Below, in pieces: positions 10,307 to 17,982 of a stretch of 35,349 bases of DNA (the stretch's first letter is position 1; the number at the start of each line of letters is the position of its first letter). Under the pieces are notes generated by a model. It worked only from the letters and a program-made list of their open reading frames with translations, ran no database searches and was not told the origin of the DNA. The DNA comes from Spirochaetota bacterium. GTDB taxonomy: Bacteria; Spirochaetota; GWE2-31-10; JAFGQB01. The stretch spans positions 1 through 35,349 of the forward strand of contig JAFGQB010000032.1 of the NCBI GenBank assembly GCA_016935915.1, in the 5' to 3' direction. The translations under genes were made by a program, and so were the position numbers.

Positions 10307-12634
10307 TTAAGAATTTTCACAGGCAATAACTGCCTGTCCTAGTGAAATACCTGCATCATTACACGGTGTATTTTTATGCGTAAAAACATTGAACTTTTCT
10401 TTTTTTAGGACATATGTAAGTTTGTTCAGCAAAAAAAAGTTCATGAAACAGCCGCCGCTTAATACTATATCATTAATCAGAGTTTTATCCCTGATTAATT
10501 TACATATATTTGATAATCCGGAGATTATAGCAAAATGAAATCTTTTTGAAATTTTCGAAACTGATATTTTATTTTTTAAATCCTTAATTATATTTTTAAT
10601 GACAGGCGACCAGTCTAGAGTATAATGATTTAAATTGTCGGTAACTTCAAAACAGTAATGATCTTTTATTTTTTTTTCATCGTTTATTGCATTTTCAAGC
10701 ATTATTGCAGGCTGTCCGTCATAAGTGGTTTCGAGGCATAAACCGCACAATGAACTGACTGCATCAAATAATCTTCCGCAACTTGATGTTAAGGGAGTGT
10801 TAATATTGTTTTTGATTTGATAGATGGTCATATCAAGCTGCTCTTTTTTTATGTCGCTAAAGACTTCCGGAATCATATCAATCCAGTCTGATTTAAAAAT
10901 TTCATAAATATATGATATAGCCATTTTCCATGGATTAATTATTGCCGACTCACCGCCAGGCATTAAAGCTTGTTTGAAATTGCCTATTCTTTTAAACTTT
11001 TTAAAATTTGCAATTAAGATTTCACCGCCCCATACAGTATCATCAGGACCGTAACCTGTTCCATCAAGTATTATTGCGATCACATCATGATTCAAATTAT
11101 TATCAACCATACAACTGGCTGCATGTGCATGATGGTGCTGTACTTCAAATATTTTTGCTTTTTTTAAATGATCAAATTCGTCGGGAATATTGATCGCAAA
11201 TTGAGTGTTCAGGTACTGTCTGTGCATATCACAGGCAATTATATCAGGATTTGATTTATATAAATAAGTTAAATGTCTGATGCTTTTTTTGAACAGCTTG
11301 AATGTTTCAAGCGATTTAAGATCGCCTATATGATTTGATAAAATGGCATTATTGTTTTTTATCAAGCAGATTATGTTGTTGTTTTCGGCACCCAAGGCAA
11401 GTATTTCTTTTTTATTATTATTATTAAGGGTAAGGACATTGGGTACGAATCCTCTGGACCTTCTAATAAAATAATCTTTATTTTTAATTAATTTAACTAC
11501 TGAATCATCACTGTTTATTATTATATCCCTGTCACCTGTCAGAAAAAAGTCGCATATTTTACTGAGTTTTTTAATTGATTCATTATCATTTATTATAATT
11601 GGTTCTTCGCTGATATTTGCACTTGTCATAATAAGCGGATAATTGAAATATTTGAACATAAGATAATGAACCGGAGTATAAGGAAGCATAATTCCCAAAT
11701 AATTATTATCAGGGGATACAAATTTGGATAATTTTTCTGGTCTTTTCTTTTTTAATAATATTATTGATCTGTCTTTTTCCTGCAATCGTTTTTTTTCTGC
11801 TAAAGTAATTTCAGTATGTTTTTCAACTTCCTTAATATCTTTCATCATAACGGCAAATGGTTTTGCTGGTCTGTTTTTTCTTTTTCTTAAGAGTTTTATA
11901 GCTTCGTCATTGAAAGCATCACAGGCTATGTGATAACCGCCTATGCCTTTTATTGCGATTATTTTTCCGCTATTAAGAAACTCTGCTATTTGCTTAAAGA
12001 TTTTAACTGTTGATGTTTCATCAATTCCTTTTATCAATAATTTGTTATTGTTATCAATCAATTTTAATACAGGTCCACATGAAAAACAGGCATTGTTTTG
12101 TGAATGAAATCTTCTGTCAGAAGGATCAAAATATTCCTTTTCGCAATCTTTACACATTTTAAATTTTTTTAAAACTGTTGTCTCTCTGTCATAGGGCATT
12201 TCTTTTGTAATTGTGAACCTCGGTCCGCATTTTGTACAGCCTGTGAAAGGATATTGATACCTTCTGTTTTTTTTATCAAATAATTCAGTTAAACAGCTTT
12301 CGCAGAGTGAAATGTCGGCAGCTATTGAAAGAAAACTGTTTTTTGATTTTAAGCTTTTCTTTATGATAAAGTTCTCAAACTTTTTATTTAAAGTCAATTC
12401 ATCTACTTCAAATGATTTATAAAATGCAAGATCAGGTTTTTTTTCTTTTAAAGCTTTTATAAACTTTTTGATATGATTTTCGTTTTGCTGTGCTAAAATA
12501 ATTACACTGTCGGAATCATTTAAAACATAGCCTTTTATTTTGAATTTTTTGGAAAGATCAAAGACAAATGGTCTGAAACCTATTCCCTGAACAATTCCTT
12601 TTATTCTTATCTGAAAAGTTTTTAATTCATGCAT
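10307..12634 (-). CDS. hypF: Carbamoyltransferase HypF (cyanide ligand synthesis)
   Basis: 775 residues, complete. The acylphosphatase domain occupies about 1-95 (KGIVQGIGFRPFV with Arg21, and Asn39). Two zinc fingers follow: Cys111-Cys114 with Cys133-Cys136, and Cys161-Cys164 with Cys183-Cys186. A YrdC-like domain spans about 205-390 (KGIGGYHIACDA, AKPFAVMMKD, PLIMTSANISEEP). The Kae1-like carbamoyltransferase domain runs from about 410 to the end, with the metal motif HHHAHAASCM (500-509) and LDGTGYG. It converts carbamoyl phosphate and ATP to the carbamoyl group passed to HypE, the source of the CN ligands. HypE is not in the window. The carB product supplies carbamoyl phosphate. The gene follows DUF554 with a 16-base gap. 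Confidence 0.97.
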   Translation of the reverse strand: MHELKTFQIRIKGIVQGIGFRPFVFDLSKKFKIKGYVLNDSDSVIILAQQNENHIKKFIKALKEKKPDLAFYKSFEVDELTLNKKFENFIIKKSLKSKNSFLSIAADISLCESCLTELFDKKNRRYQYPFTGCTKCGPRFTITKEMPYDRETTVLKKFKMCKDCEKEYFDPSDRRFHSQNNACFSCGPVLKLIDNNNKLLIKGIDETSTVKIFKQIAEFLNSGKIIAIKGIGGYHIACDAFNDEAIKLLRKRKNRPAKPFAVMMKDIKEVEKHTEITLAEKKRLQEKDRSIILLKKKRPEKLSKFVSPDNNYLGIMLPYTPVHYLMFKYFNYPLIMTSANISEEPIIINDNESIKKLSKICDFFLTGDRDIIINSDDSVVKLIKNKDYFIRRSRGFVPNVLTLNNNNKKEILALGAENNNIICLIKNNNAILSNHIGDLKSLETFKLFKKSIRHLTYLYKSNPDIIACDMHRQYLNTQFAINIPDEFDHLKKAKIFEVQHHHAHAASCMVDNNLNHDVIAIILDGTGYGPDDTVWGGEILIANFKKFKRIGNFKQALMPGGESAIINPWKMAISYIYEIFKSDWIDMIPEVFSDIKKEQLDMTIYQIKNNINTPLTSSCGRLFDAVSSLCGLCLETTYDGQPAIMLENAINDEKKIKDHYCFEVTDNLNHYTLDWSPVIKNIIKDLKNKISVSKISKRFHFAIISGLSNICKLIRDKTLINDIVLSGGCFMNFFLLNKLTYVLKKEKFNVFTHKNTPCNDAGISLGQAVIACENS

Positions 12635-12650
12635 ATTCTTAAGTCACAAA

Positions 12651-13349
12651 TCATTTGAAAAAATATACAAAAAGCAATTTAGAAATAAAGTATATCAATG
12701 GTATAAATATCGAAGGTATCATATTGCCTACTTTGATCTTTTTAATTTCAAGTATATTTATACCAATGCCAATTATTATTATACCGCCGATTGATGTCAT
12801 CTGGTTTATAACTATGTCAGTTAGATATGGTTTTAATAATGAAGCTGTAATTGTAATTGTTCCCTGATAGATCAATACTATAACTGATGAAAAGATAACT
12901 CCGATACCCAGAGATGATGCGAAAATTATCGATGCTATGCCGTCAAGTAATGATTTAACATATAATGTTTTATGGTCTTGAGTCAAGCCGCTTTCCAGTG
13001 ATCCTACAATTGCCATTGATCCCACACAAAATATAAGACTTGATGTAACAAAAGATTTTATAAAGTTTGAGTTGTCTTTTGAAAATTTATTTTCAAGCCA
13101 TTGACCTAACTTTTCAAGGTTTTCTTCTATTCTTAATAATTCCCCAATATATGATCCCAATACTATACTAATGATTATCAGAAGAAGAGAATCCGATTTT
13201 AAACCGTTAATAATACCTACCATTATAACACTTAATCCCAATCCCTGAACTATTGTAATACGAAATCTTTCTGGGATAATCTTGTTAAACAATAATCCTA
13301 TGACTGAACCTATGATAATTGCGGAAAAGTTTACAATGGTGCCCAGCAT
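12651..13349 (-). CDS. DUF554 family membrane protein
   Basis: 232 residues with 6-7 predicted membrane helices. The N-terminus MLGTIVNFSAIIIGSVIGLL and the motifs GIINGLKSDS, VGSMAIVGSLESGL and LLDGIASIIFASSLGIGV are characteristic of the DUF554 (YqgA/YdfK-like) family, putative transporters of unproven substrate. GAAGGG lies 11 bases before the ATG. It is the first gene of the minus-strand unit that continues into hypF, hypC and hypD, reading from the promoter at 13393-13421. Its placement with the hyp genes makes a role with nickel or another hydrogenase-related solute conceivable, but it may simply be a passenger. Confidence 0.88.
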   Translation of the reverse strand: MLGTIVNFSAIIIGSVIGLLFNKIIPERFRITIVQGLGLSVIMVGIINGLKSDSLLLIIISIVLGSYIGELLRIEENLEKLGQWLENKFSKDNSNFIKSFVTSSLIFCVGSMAIVGSLESGLTQDHKTLYVKSLLDGIASIIFASSLGIGVIFSSVIVLIYQGTITITASLLKPYLTDIVINQMTSIGGIIIIGIGINILEIKKIKVGNMIPSIFIPLIYFISKLLFVYFFK

Positions 13350-13392
13350 TTTTTTATATACCCTTCTTTAGTATCATAAATAATAAATCATG

Positions 13393-13421
13393 ATTATAGA
13401 TTAAATTGCTTAAGTTTTCAA
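13393..13421 (-). promoter_or_regulatory. Promoter of the DUF554-hypFCD unit
   Basis: On the minus strand TTGAAA (13421-13416), a 17-base spacer and TATAAT (13398-13393). The predicted start is near 13386, giving a leader of about 37 bases. Confidence 0.65.
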
Positions 13422-13507
13422 TTGTTATTTTTTATCATTATGGTTTTTATTCACAAAATTTGTAAAATAGATTATAAAATAAAAAAAACTTAATTTAAAA
13501 ATATTTT

Positions 13508-13536
13508 TTGCATTTTATTTTTTTTTTTTTTATAAT
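13508..13536 (+). promoter_or_regulatory. Promoter of the hydrogenase operon with a 14-T spacer tract
   Basis: TTGCAT (13508-13513), a 17-base spacer and TATAAT (13531-13536). The T run 13518-13531 fills nearly all of the spacer and ends in the first T of the -10 box. The predicted start is near 13543 with a leader of about 23 bases ending in TAGGA 6 bases before the hydB start. Confidence 0.68.
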
Positions 13537-13565
13537 ATTAAAAATATAACAATTTAGGATCCTTT

Positions 13566-14609
13566 ATGCAAATATATAAAATTTTAAAAAAATCAAATCT
13601 GGACAGTCTAGTTTCAATATTATCTAAAAAACAAAAATTTATGGCTCCAGTAAGCAAAGGATTAAATAAATTTGCTTTTGAGTCGGTAACATCTTCAAAG
13701 GATATAGCTTTAAAATACATTCCGACTATTTTAGCTCCAAAGAAATATTTCATGCCTCAATATGAAACTCTTATCGAATATGATACCAAAGAAGGACAGA
13801 ACATGAAAGCTGTCGTTGAATATGAAAATATGGTCTTATTTGCTGTTCATACCTGCGATTTGGCAGGGATACAGTGTCTAAATATAGTTTTTTCCGATAG
13901 ACCCAAAGATTTGAATTATTTAGTTAGAAAAAATAAAATAACAATTATCGGGCTTGAGTGCAATGAAGTATGTGATGAATATTCCACTTGCGCTTTTATG
14001 GATAATGATCTTCCTAATGGAGGATATGACCTTTTTTTTACTGATCTTGGGGAATATTTTATTGTTCATGTAAATACTCAGATGGGTGATGCAATAATAA
14101 ATGACACTAAACTTTTTGAAGATGCTACAGTCAGCCATATAAATGAGTTGGAAAAATTAAGAGAAAAAAAGAGAAAATTATTTATAAATCAATTTGGAAT
14201 TGACAGACAAAAAATTCCGGAGCTTTTTGATAAAAGTAAAGAAAGTCAAATCTGGGATGATATTGGGAACAGATGTCTCTCCTGCGGTAATTGCACGAAT
14301 GTCTGTCCAACATGTTATTGTTTTGATGTAATGGATGTTCAAAATCTTGATCTAAAGACAGGTAAAAGAATACGGGTTTGGGATTCATGCCAAAATGAAA
14401 CCTTTGCGAAAGTATCAGGAGGTGAAAGTTTCAGGGAAGCAAGAAGCGACAGGAAAAGACACAGATTTTATAGAAAATTTAAATATCCTGTAAACAGATA
14501 TTCAAGATTTTTCTGCACAGGCTGCGGTAGATGCACAAGAACATGCATGGCAAAAATCAGCCTTTTGGAAACTCTTGAGTTATTAATTAAGGAGAATAAG
14601 GTAAAATGA
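13566..14609 (+). CDS. hydB: Group 3b [NiFe]-hydrogenase (sulfhydrogenase) beta subunit, iron-sulfur protein
   Basis: 347 residues, related to HydB of Pyrococcus sulfhydrogenase and to AsrA of anaerobic sulfite reductase. Two classical [4Fe-4S] motifs are visible: Cys237-x2-Cys240-x2-Cys243-x3-Cys247 and Cys317-x2-Cys320-x2-Cys323-x3-Cys327. The N-terminal half holds the family pattern HTCDLAGIQCL (92-104) and a Cys group (Cys132, Cys136, Cys142). The subunit carries electrons between the flavoprotein HydG and the small subunit HydD, and in archaeal enzymes takes part in sulfur reduction. It acts in the cytoplasm. It is the first gene of the operon and overlaps hydG by 4 bases (ATGA). Confidence 0.93.
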   Translation: MQIYKILKKSNLDSLVSILSKKQKFMAPVSKGLNKFAFESVTSSKDIALKYIPTILAPKKYFMPQYETLIEYDTKEGQNMKAVVEYENMVLFAVHTCDLAGIQCLNIVFSDRPKDLNYLVRKNKITIIGLECNEVCDEYSTCAFMDNDLPNGGYDLFFTDLGEYFIVHVNTQMGDAIINDTKLFEDATVSHINELEKLREKKRKLFINQFGIDRQKIPELFDKSKESQIWDDIGNRCLSCGNCTNVCPTCYCFDVMDVQNLDLKTGKRIRVWDSCQNETFAKVSGGESFREARSDRKRHRFYRKFKYPVNRYSRFFCTGCGRCTRTCMAKISLLETLELLIKENKVK

Positions 14610-15442
14610 AAAAACAGATTTTAAACAATTCTGAATATATAATTAAAAAAGCTAAAGTAGTGAGAACAAAAAAGTTAACTGACCTTGAAAAATTCTTTGA
14701 AATTTCAATGCCTAATAATGAAAGTCTTGATCATGATCCGGGTCAATTTGTTGAGGTGTCTTTATTTGGTGTCGGAGAAGCTCCTATATCCATTGCATCA
14801 AGCCCTACTATGAGAAACTCTTTTGATCTATGCGTAAGAAGGGTAGGCAAAGTAACAAGTGAAATGCACAAACTTGAACAGGGTGATGAGATAGGCATCA
14901 GAGGTCCATTTGGAAAAGGATTTCCGATCAGGATTTTAGAAGGTAATGATCTTTTTTTCATAGCAGGTGGTCTTGGCATAGTACCATTAAGATCATTGAT
15001 AAATTATGTAATTGACAATAGAAGGGACTTCGGCAATGTAAATATTCTGCTGGGATGCAAAACTCCTGACAGCATGCTCTTTGGTGATGAAGTTGAAATT
15101 TGGCAGAAGAGACTTGATGTAAATTTCAACTGTACTGTAGATAAAGCAGATCCAGACTGGGCTGGCAATGTAGGATTAATAACTTCATTGATACCGGGAG
15201 TTAATCTTGATCCAGATAGAACATTTGCCATAGTTGTAGGTCCTCCGATAATGTATAAATTTGTAATAAAAGAACTTATAGCAAAAAAAATACCTGAAAG
15301 ACAGATATATTTATCTCTGGAAAGACATATGAAATGCGGTCTGGGCAGATGCGGTCATTGTCAGATAGAGGATATTTACTGCTGTCAGGATGGGCCTGTT
15401 TTCTGCTATGATCAAATAAAAAAAATAAGAGGAGCAATTTAA
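14606..15442 (+). CDS. hydG: Group 3b [NiFe]-hydrogenase gamma subunit, FAD/NAD(P)-binding
   Basis: 278 residues. It has the ferredoxin-NADP reductase layout: an FAD barrel to about residue 105 (PGQFVEVSLFGVGEAPISIASSP), then a nucleotide-binding domain (FFIAGGLGIVPLRSL at 118-132, LLGCKTPDSMLF), then a [2Fe-2S] loop with Cys244, Cys249, Cys252 and Cys260 (MKCGLGRCGHC, CQDGPVF) as in PyrK and HydG. It exchanges electrons between NAD(P)H and the iron-sulfur chain of the hydrogenase. It starts inside the end of hydB by a 4-base overlap and ends 1 base before hydD, so all subunits should be made together. Confidence 0.95.
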   Translation: MKKQILNNSEYIIKKAKVVRTKKLTDLEKFFEISMPNNESLDHDPGQFVEVSLFGVGEAPISIASSPTMRNSFDLCVRRVGKVTSEMHKLEQGDEIGIRGPFGKGFPIRILEGNDLFFIAGGLGIVPLRSLINYVIDNRRDFGNVNILLGCKTPDSMLFGDEVEIWQKRLDVNFNCTVDKADPDWAGNVGLITSLIPGVNLDPDRTFAIVVGPPIMYKFVIKELIAKKIPERQIYLSLERHMKCGLGRCGHCQIEDIYCCQDGPVFCYDQIKKIRGAI

Positions 15443-15443
15443 T

Positions 15444-16205
15444 ATGAAAAGACCAAAAATTGCTTTTTTTGATTTTGCATGCTGTGAAGGCTGTCAGCTT
15501 CAGGTTGCAAACATCGGAGAGGCTTTATTGGATATACTTGATATAGCCGATGTAGTTGAATTCCGTGAAGTAATGTCGGAAAAATGGGATCAAAGTTTTG
15601 ATATTGCCGTGGTTGAAGGCAGTATAACAGATCATCATGCAATAGAAAGGATTAAAATGATTAGAAGCAGATCTAAATTGCTCATTGCATACGGATCATG
15701 TGCTACAATCGGCGGAATTAATGGAATGAAAAATAATTTTGAACTTGATGAGATAAGAAAAGAAGTTTACGGAAAGGATTATAAATACTTTGATACTATA
15801 AAAACAATGCCTGTTCATCATGTGGTAAAGGTTGATTATTTTGTAAACGGGTGTCCCATTTATCCTCCTGAGTTCATCACTGTATTAAAAGCTGCATTAT
15901 CCGGTATACCTTATGATGTTCCAGATAAATCAGTCTGCATAGAATGTAAATTCAATGAAAATATATGCATGTATGAAAAGGGATTAACCTGTATGGGACC
16001 AATAACAAGAGCAGGATGCAATTCATGGTGTATAAATAATGGAAATATTTGTTATGGATGCAGAGGTATGGTATCCAATCCAAATGAAAAAAGTGCAAAA
16101 GATATACTGGAAAAATATAAAATTGACTTGAATTTGATTTTAAATAGAATAAATATGTATAATAAATGCAGGGAGCTGGAAGACAATGAACAAAAAAGAT
16201 ATTAA
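15444..16205 (+). CDS. hydD: Group 3b [NiFe]-hydrogenase delta (small) subunit
   Basis: 253 residues. The proximal [4Fe-4S] cluster cysteines are in FACCEGCQ (Cys14, Cys17), YGSCATIGG (Cys86) and VNGCPIYPPE (Cys137), the standard small-subunit set. Eight more cysteines in two groups (Cys165, Cys168, Cys175, Cys183 and Cys192, Cys196, Cys203, Cys206) would hold the medial and distal clusters. There is no twin-arginine signal, so the enzyme is cytoplasmic. The start has GGAG upstream. The end overlaps hydA by 20 bases. Confidence 0.96.
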   Translation: MKRPKIAFFDFACCEGCQLQVANIGEALLDILDIADVVEFREVMSEKWDQSFDIAVVEGSITDHHAIERIKMIRSRSKLLIAYGSCATIGGINGMKNNFELDEIRKEVYGKDYKYFDTIKTMPVHHVVKVDYFVNGCPIYPPEFITVLKAALSGIPYDVPDKSVCIECKFNENICMYEKGLTCMGPITRAGCNSWCINNGNICYGCRGMVSNPNEKSAKDILEKYKIDLNLILNRINMYNKCRELEDNEQKRY

Positions 16206-17520
16206 TATTAACGTTGAATATTTAACGAGAGTGGAAGGTCATGGAAATATAGTAGTAAATGTTGAAGATGGAAAATTAGAAAAATGTGAATTACAGATTG
16301 TTGAATCTCCCAGGTTTTTTGAAGGTATGCTTGTAGGCAGATCTATTTTTGAAGCTCAACATATTACCTCAAGAATTTGCGGAATTTGTGCATGTGGGCA
16401 TACATTAGCTTCTGTTCAGGCAGCTGAAGATGCAATCGGATTTAAACCTTCAATACAGACCATAAAATTGAGAAAATTACTTTTACACTTCGAGAATCTT
16501 GACAGCCATCTTCTTCATATATATCTTCTTGTTGCTCCTGATTTATTGGGAGTAAAAAGTTTTGTACCTTTGATTGATTCACACAACAAAGTTGTAAGAA
16601 GAGCATTAAGGATGAAAAAAGCCTGCAATGATCTTTGCGATATTTTAGTAGGAAGACATGTTCATCCTATATCCTGCATAGTCGGCGGTTTTACAAAACT
16701 GCCTAAAGAAATAGACCTTGATAACATGCTTGGAATATTAAACGGCATGCTTCCTGATATGGATGCAACTATTGAACTTGCAAGAAACTTAAAATTCCCT
16801 GATTTTGAAAGAGAAACTGAATATGTAGCTTTAGTTTCCGATGATAAGGAATACCCCTTGCTGATGGGAGATGTAGGCTCGACAGACGGTGTCAGAATGA
16901 ATAAAAAGGATTATAAAAAAATTACAAATGAGTTTGTTGTACCTCATTCAAGTGCAAAACATGCAAAGCTGAGTCGTGAATCATATGCTGTAGGAGCATT
17001 GGCAAGATTTAATTTAAATTATGATAAGCTTCATAAAAAGGCAAAGGAAATCGCAAAAGCAATAAGCTTAAAACCAAAATGTACAAATCCTTATTTAAAT
17101 ACTGCAGCACAATTAATAGAATGTGTTCATTGTATTGAAGATTCAATTGCAATTATAAACGATTTAAAAGAAAAAAAAATAAATCAAGAAGAAACAGTTG
17201 TTGTCGGTTTAAATGAAAAAAAAACCGTAAAAGTAAATGCTGGTAATGGTGTAGGTGCTGTAGAAGTACCCAGGGGTATTTTGTTTCATAATTATGAAGT
17301 TGATGAGAAGGGGATAATAAGGAAAGCTAATTGTATTATACCTACAAGTCAAAATGTTAATAACATTGAGTTTGATATGCAAAAATATGTTAAGGAAAAT
17401 TTAGAAAGATCTGAAGCTGAAATTACTCTTGGATTAGAAATGCTTGTAAGATCTTACGATCCTTGCATTTCATGTTCAGCTCATATGCTTGATGTGAAAT
17501 TTATAAATGGAAAAAAATAA
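16186..17520 (+). CDS. hydA: Group 3b [NiFe]-hydrogenase alpha (large, catalytic) subunit
   Basis: 444 residues. The NiFe site ligands are in RICGICACGH (Cys65, Cys68) near the N-terminus and DPCISCSAH (Cys427, Cys430) at the C-terminus, with the RVEGHGN motif at 15-21. The subunit activates H2. His433 is followed by 11 residues (MLDVKFINGKK) that the endopeptidase encoded by the next gene should remove after nickel insertion. The length and motifs fit group 3b, not membrane-bound group 1 or electron-bifurcating 3d enzymes. The gene overlaps hydD by 20 bases and the protease gene by 14 bases. Confidence 0.96.
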   Translation: MNKKDININVEYLTRVEGHGNIVVNVEDGKLEKCELQIVESPRFFEGMLVGRSIFEAQHITSRICGICACGHTLASVQAAEDAIGFKPSIQTIKLRKLLLHFENLDSHLLHIYLLVAPDLLGVKSFVPLIDSHNKVVRRALRMKKACNDLCDILVGRHVHPISCIVGGFTKLPKEIDLDNMLGILNGMLPDMDATIELARNLKFPDFERETEYVALVSDDKEYPLLMGDVGSTDGVRMNKKDYKKITNEFVVPHSSAKHAKLSRESYAVGALARFNLNYDKLHKKAKEIAKAISLKPKCTNPYLNTAAQLIECVHCIEDSIAIINDLKEKKINQEETVVVGLNEKKTVKVNAGNGVGAVEVPRGILFHNYEVDEKGIIRKANCIIPTSQNVNNIEFDMQKYVKENLERSEAEITLGLEMLVRSYDPCISCSAHMLDVKFINGKK

Positions 17521-17965
17521 AACAGCAATACTTGGTGTCGGCAATCCTCTTCGAACGGATGACGGAGTTGGTCCTGAAATAATTAGAATTTTGCTTGAAG
17601 AAAAAGATATTATTAATGCAGATATAATCGATTGCGGCATTAATGTTTTTTTATTGTTTAATTATTTAGAAAAATATAAAAATATTATAATAGTTGATGC
17701 ATTAAATTTTGATTCGGATCCCGGAACAATTAAATTGATTGATATTAATGAATCAGAAAGTTTTGATTTTATTGATGCATTATCAACTCATGGATTTGGA
17801 TTAAAAGAAGTTTTGAATATGGCAAAAAAAATGAATATATCAAATAAGATTACTGTTGTGGGTATTCAGGCAAAAAATATATCTTACGGTAATGAAATGT
17901 CAGAGGAAATAAAAGAAAAAATACCTCAAATAGTTGATGAAATAAAAAAACAGATGAATAGTTAA
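17507..17965 (+). CDS. Hydrogenase maturation endopeptidase
   Basis: 152 residues of the HycI/HybD family. The N-terminus GVGNPLRTDDGVGPEI is the family signature. Likely nickel-sensing ligands are Asp18 or Asp19, Asp64 (IIVDA) and His95 (STHGFGL). It cuts the 11-residue tail of HydA once nickel is in place. The start overlaps the hydA end by 14 bases and has no clear Shine-Dalgarno of its own, so translation is likely coupled. The stop codon overlaps the stop of the convergent lyase gene. The exact name (hycI, hydD-type protease) cannot be chosen from sequence alone. Confidence 0.93.
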   Translation: MEKNKTAILGVGNPLRTDDGVGPEIIRILLEEKDIINADIIDCGINVFLLFNYLEKYKNIIIVDALNFDSDPGTIKLIDINESESFDFIDALSTHGFGLKEVLNMAKKMNISNKITVVGIQAKNISYGNEMSEEIKEKIPQIVDEIKKQMNS

Positions 17966-17982
17966 AAAATGTCTGTTTTTTT
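17944..17982. terminator. Bidirectional terminator spanning two overlapping stop codons
   Basis: AAAAAAACAGA (17944-17954) and TCTGTTTTTTT (17972-17982) are perfect 11-bp inverted repeats with a 17-base loop. The loop contains the stop of the protease gene (17963-17965) and, on the other strand, the stop of the lyase gene (17962-17964). The A and T tracts give a U-tail for both directions. Confidence 0.72.
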
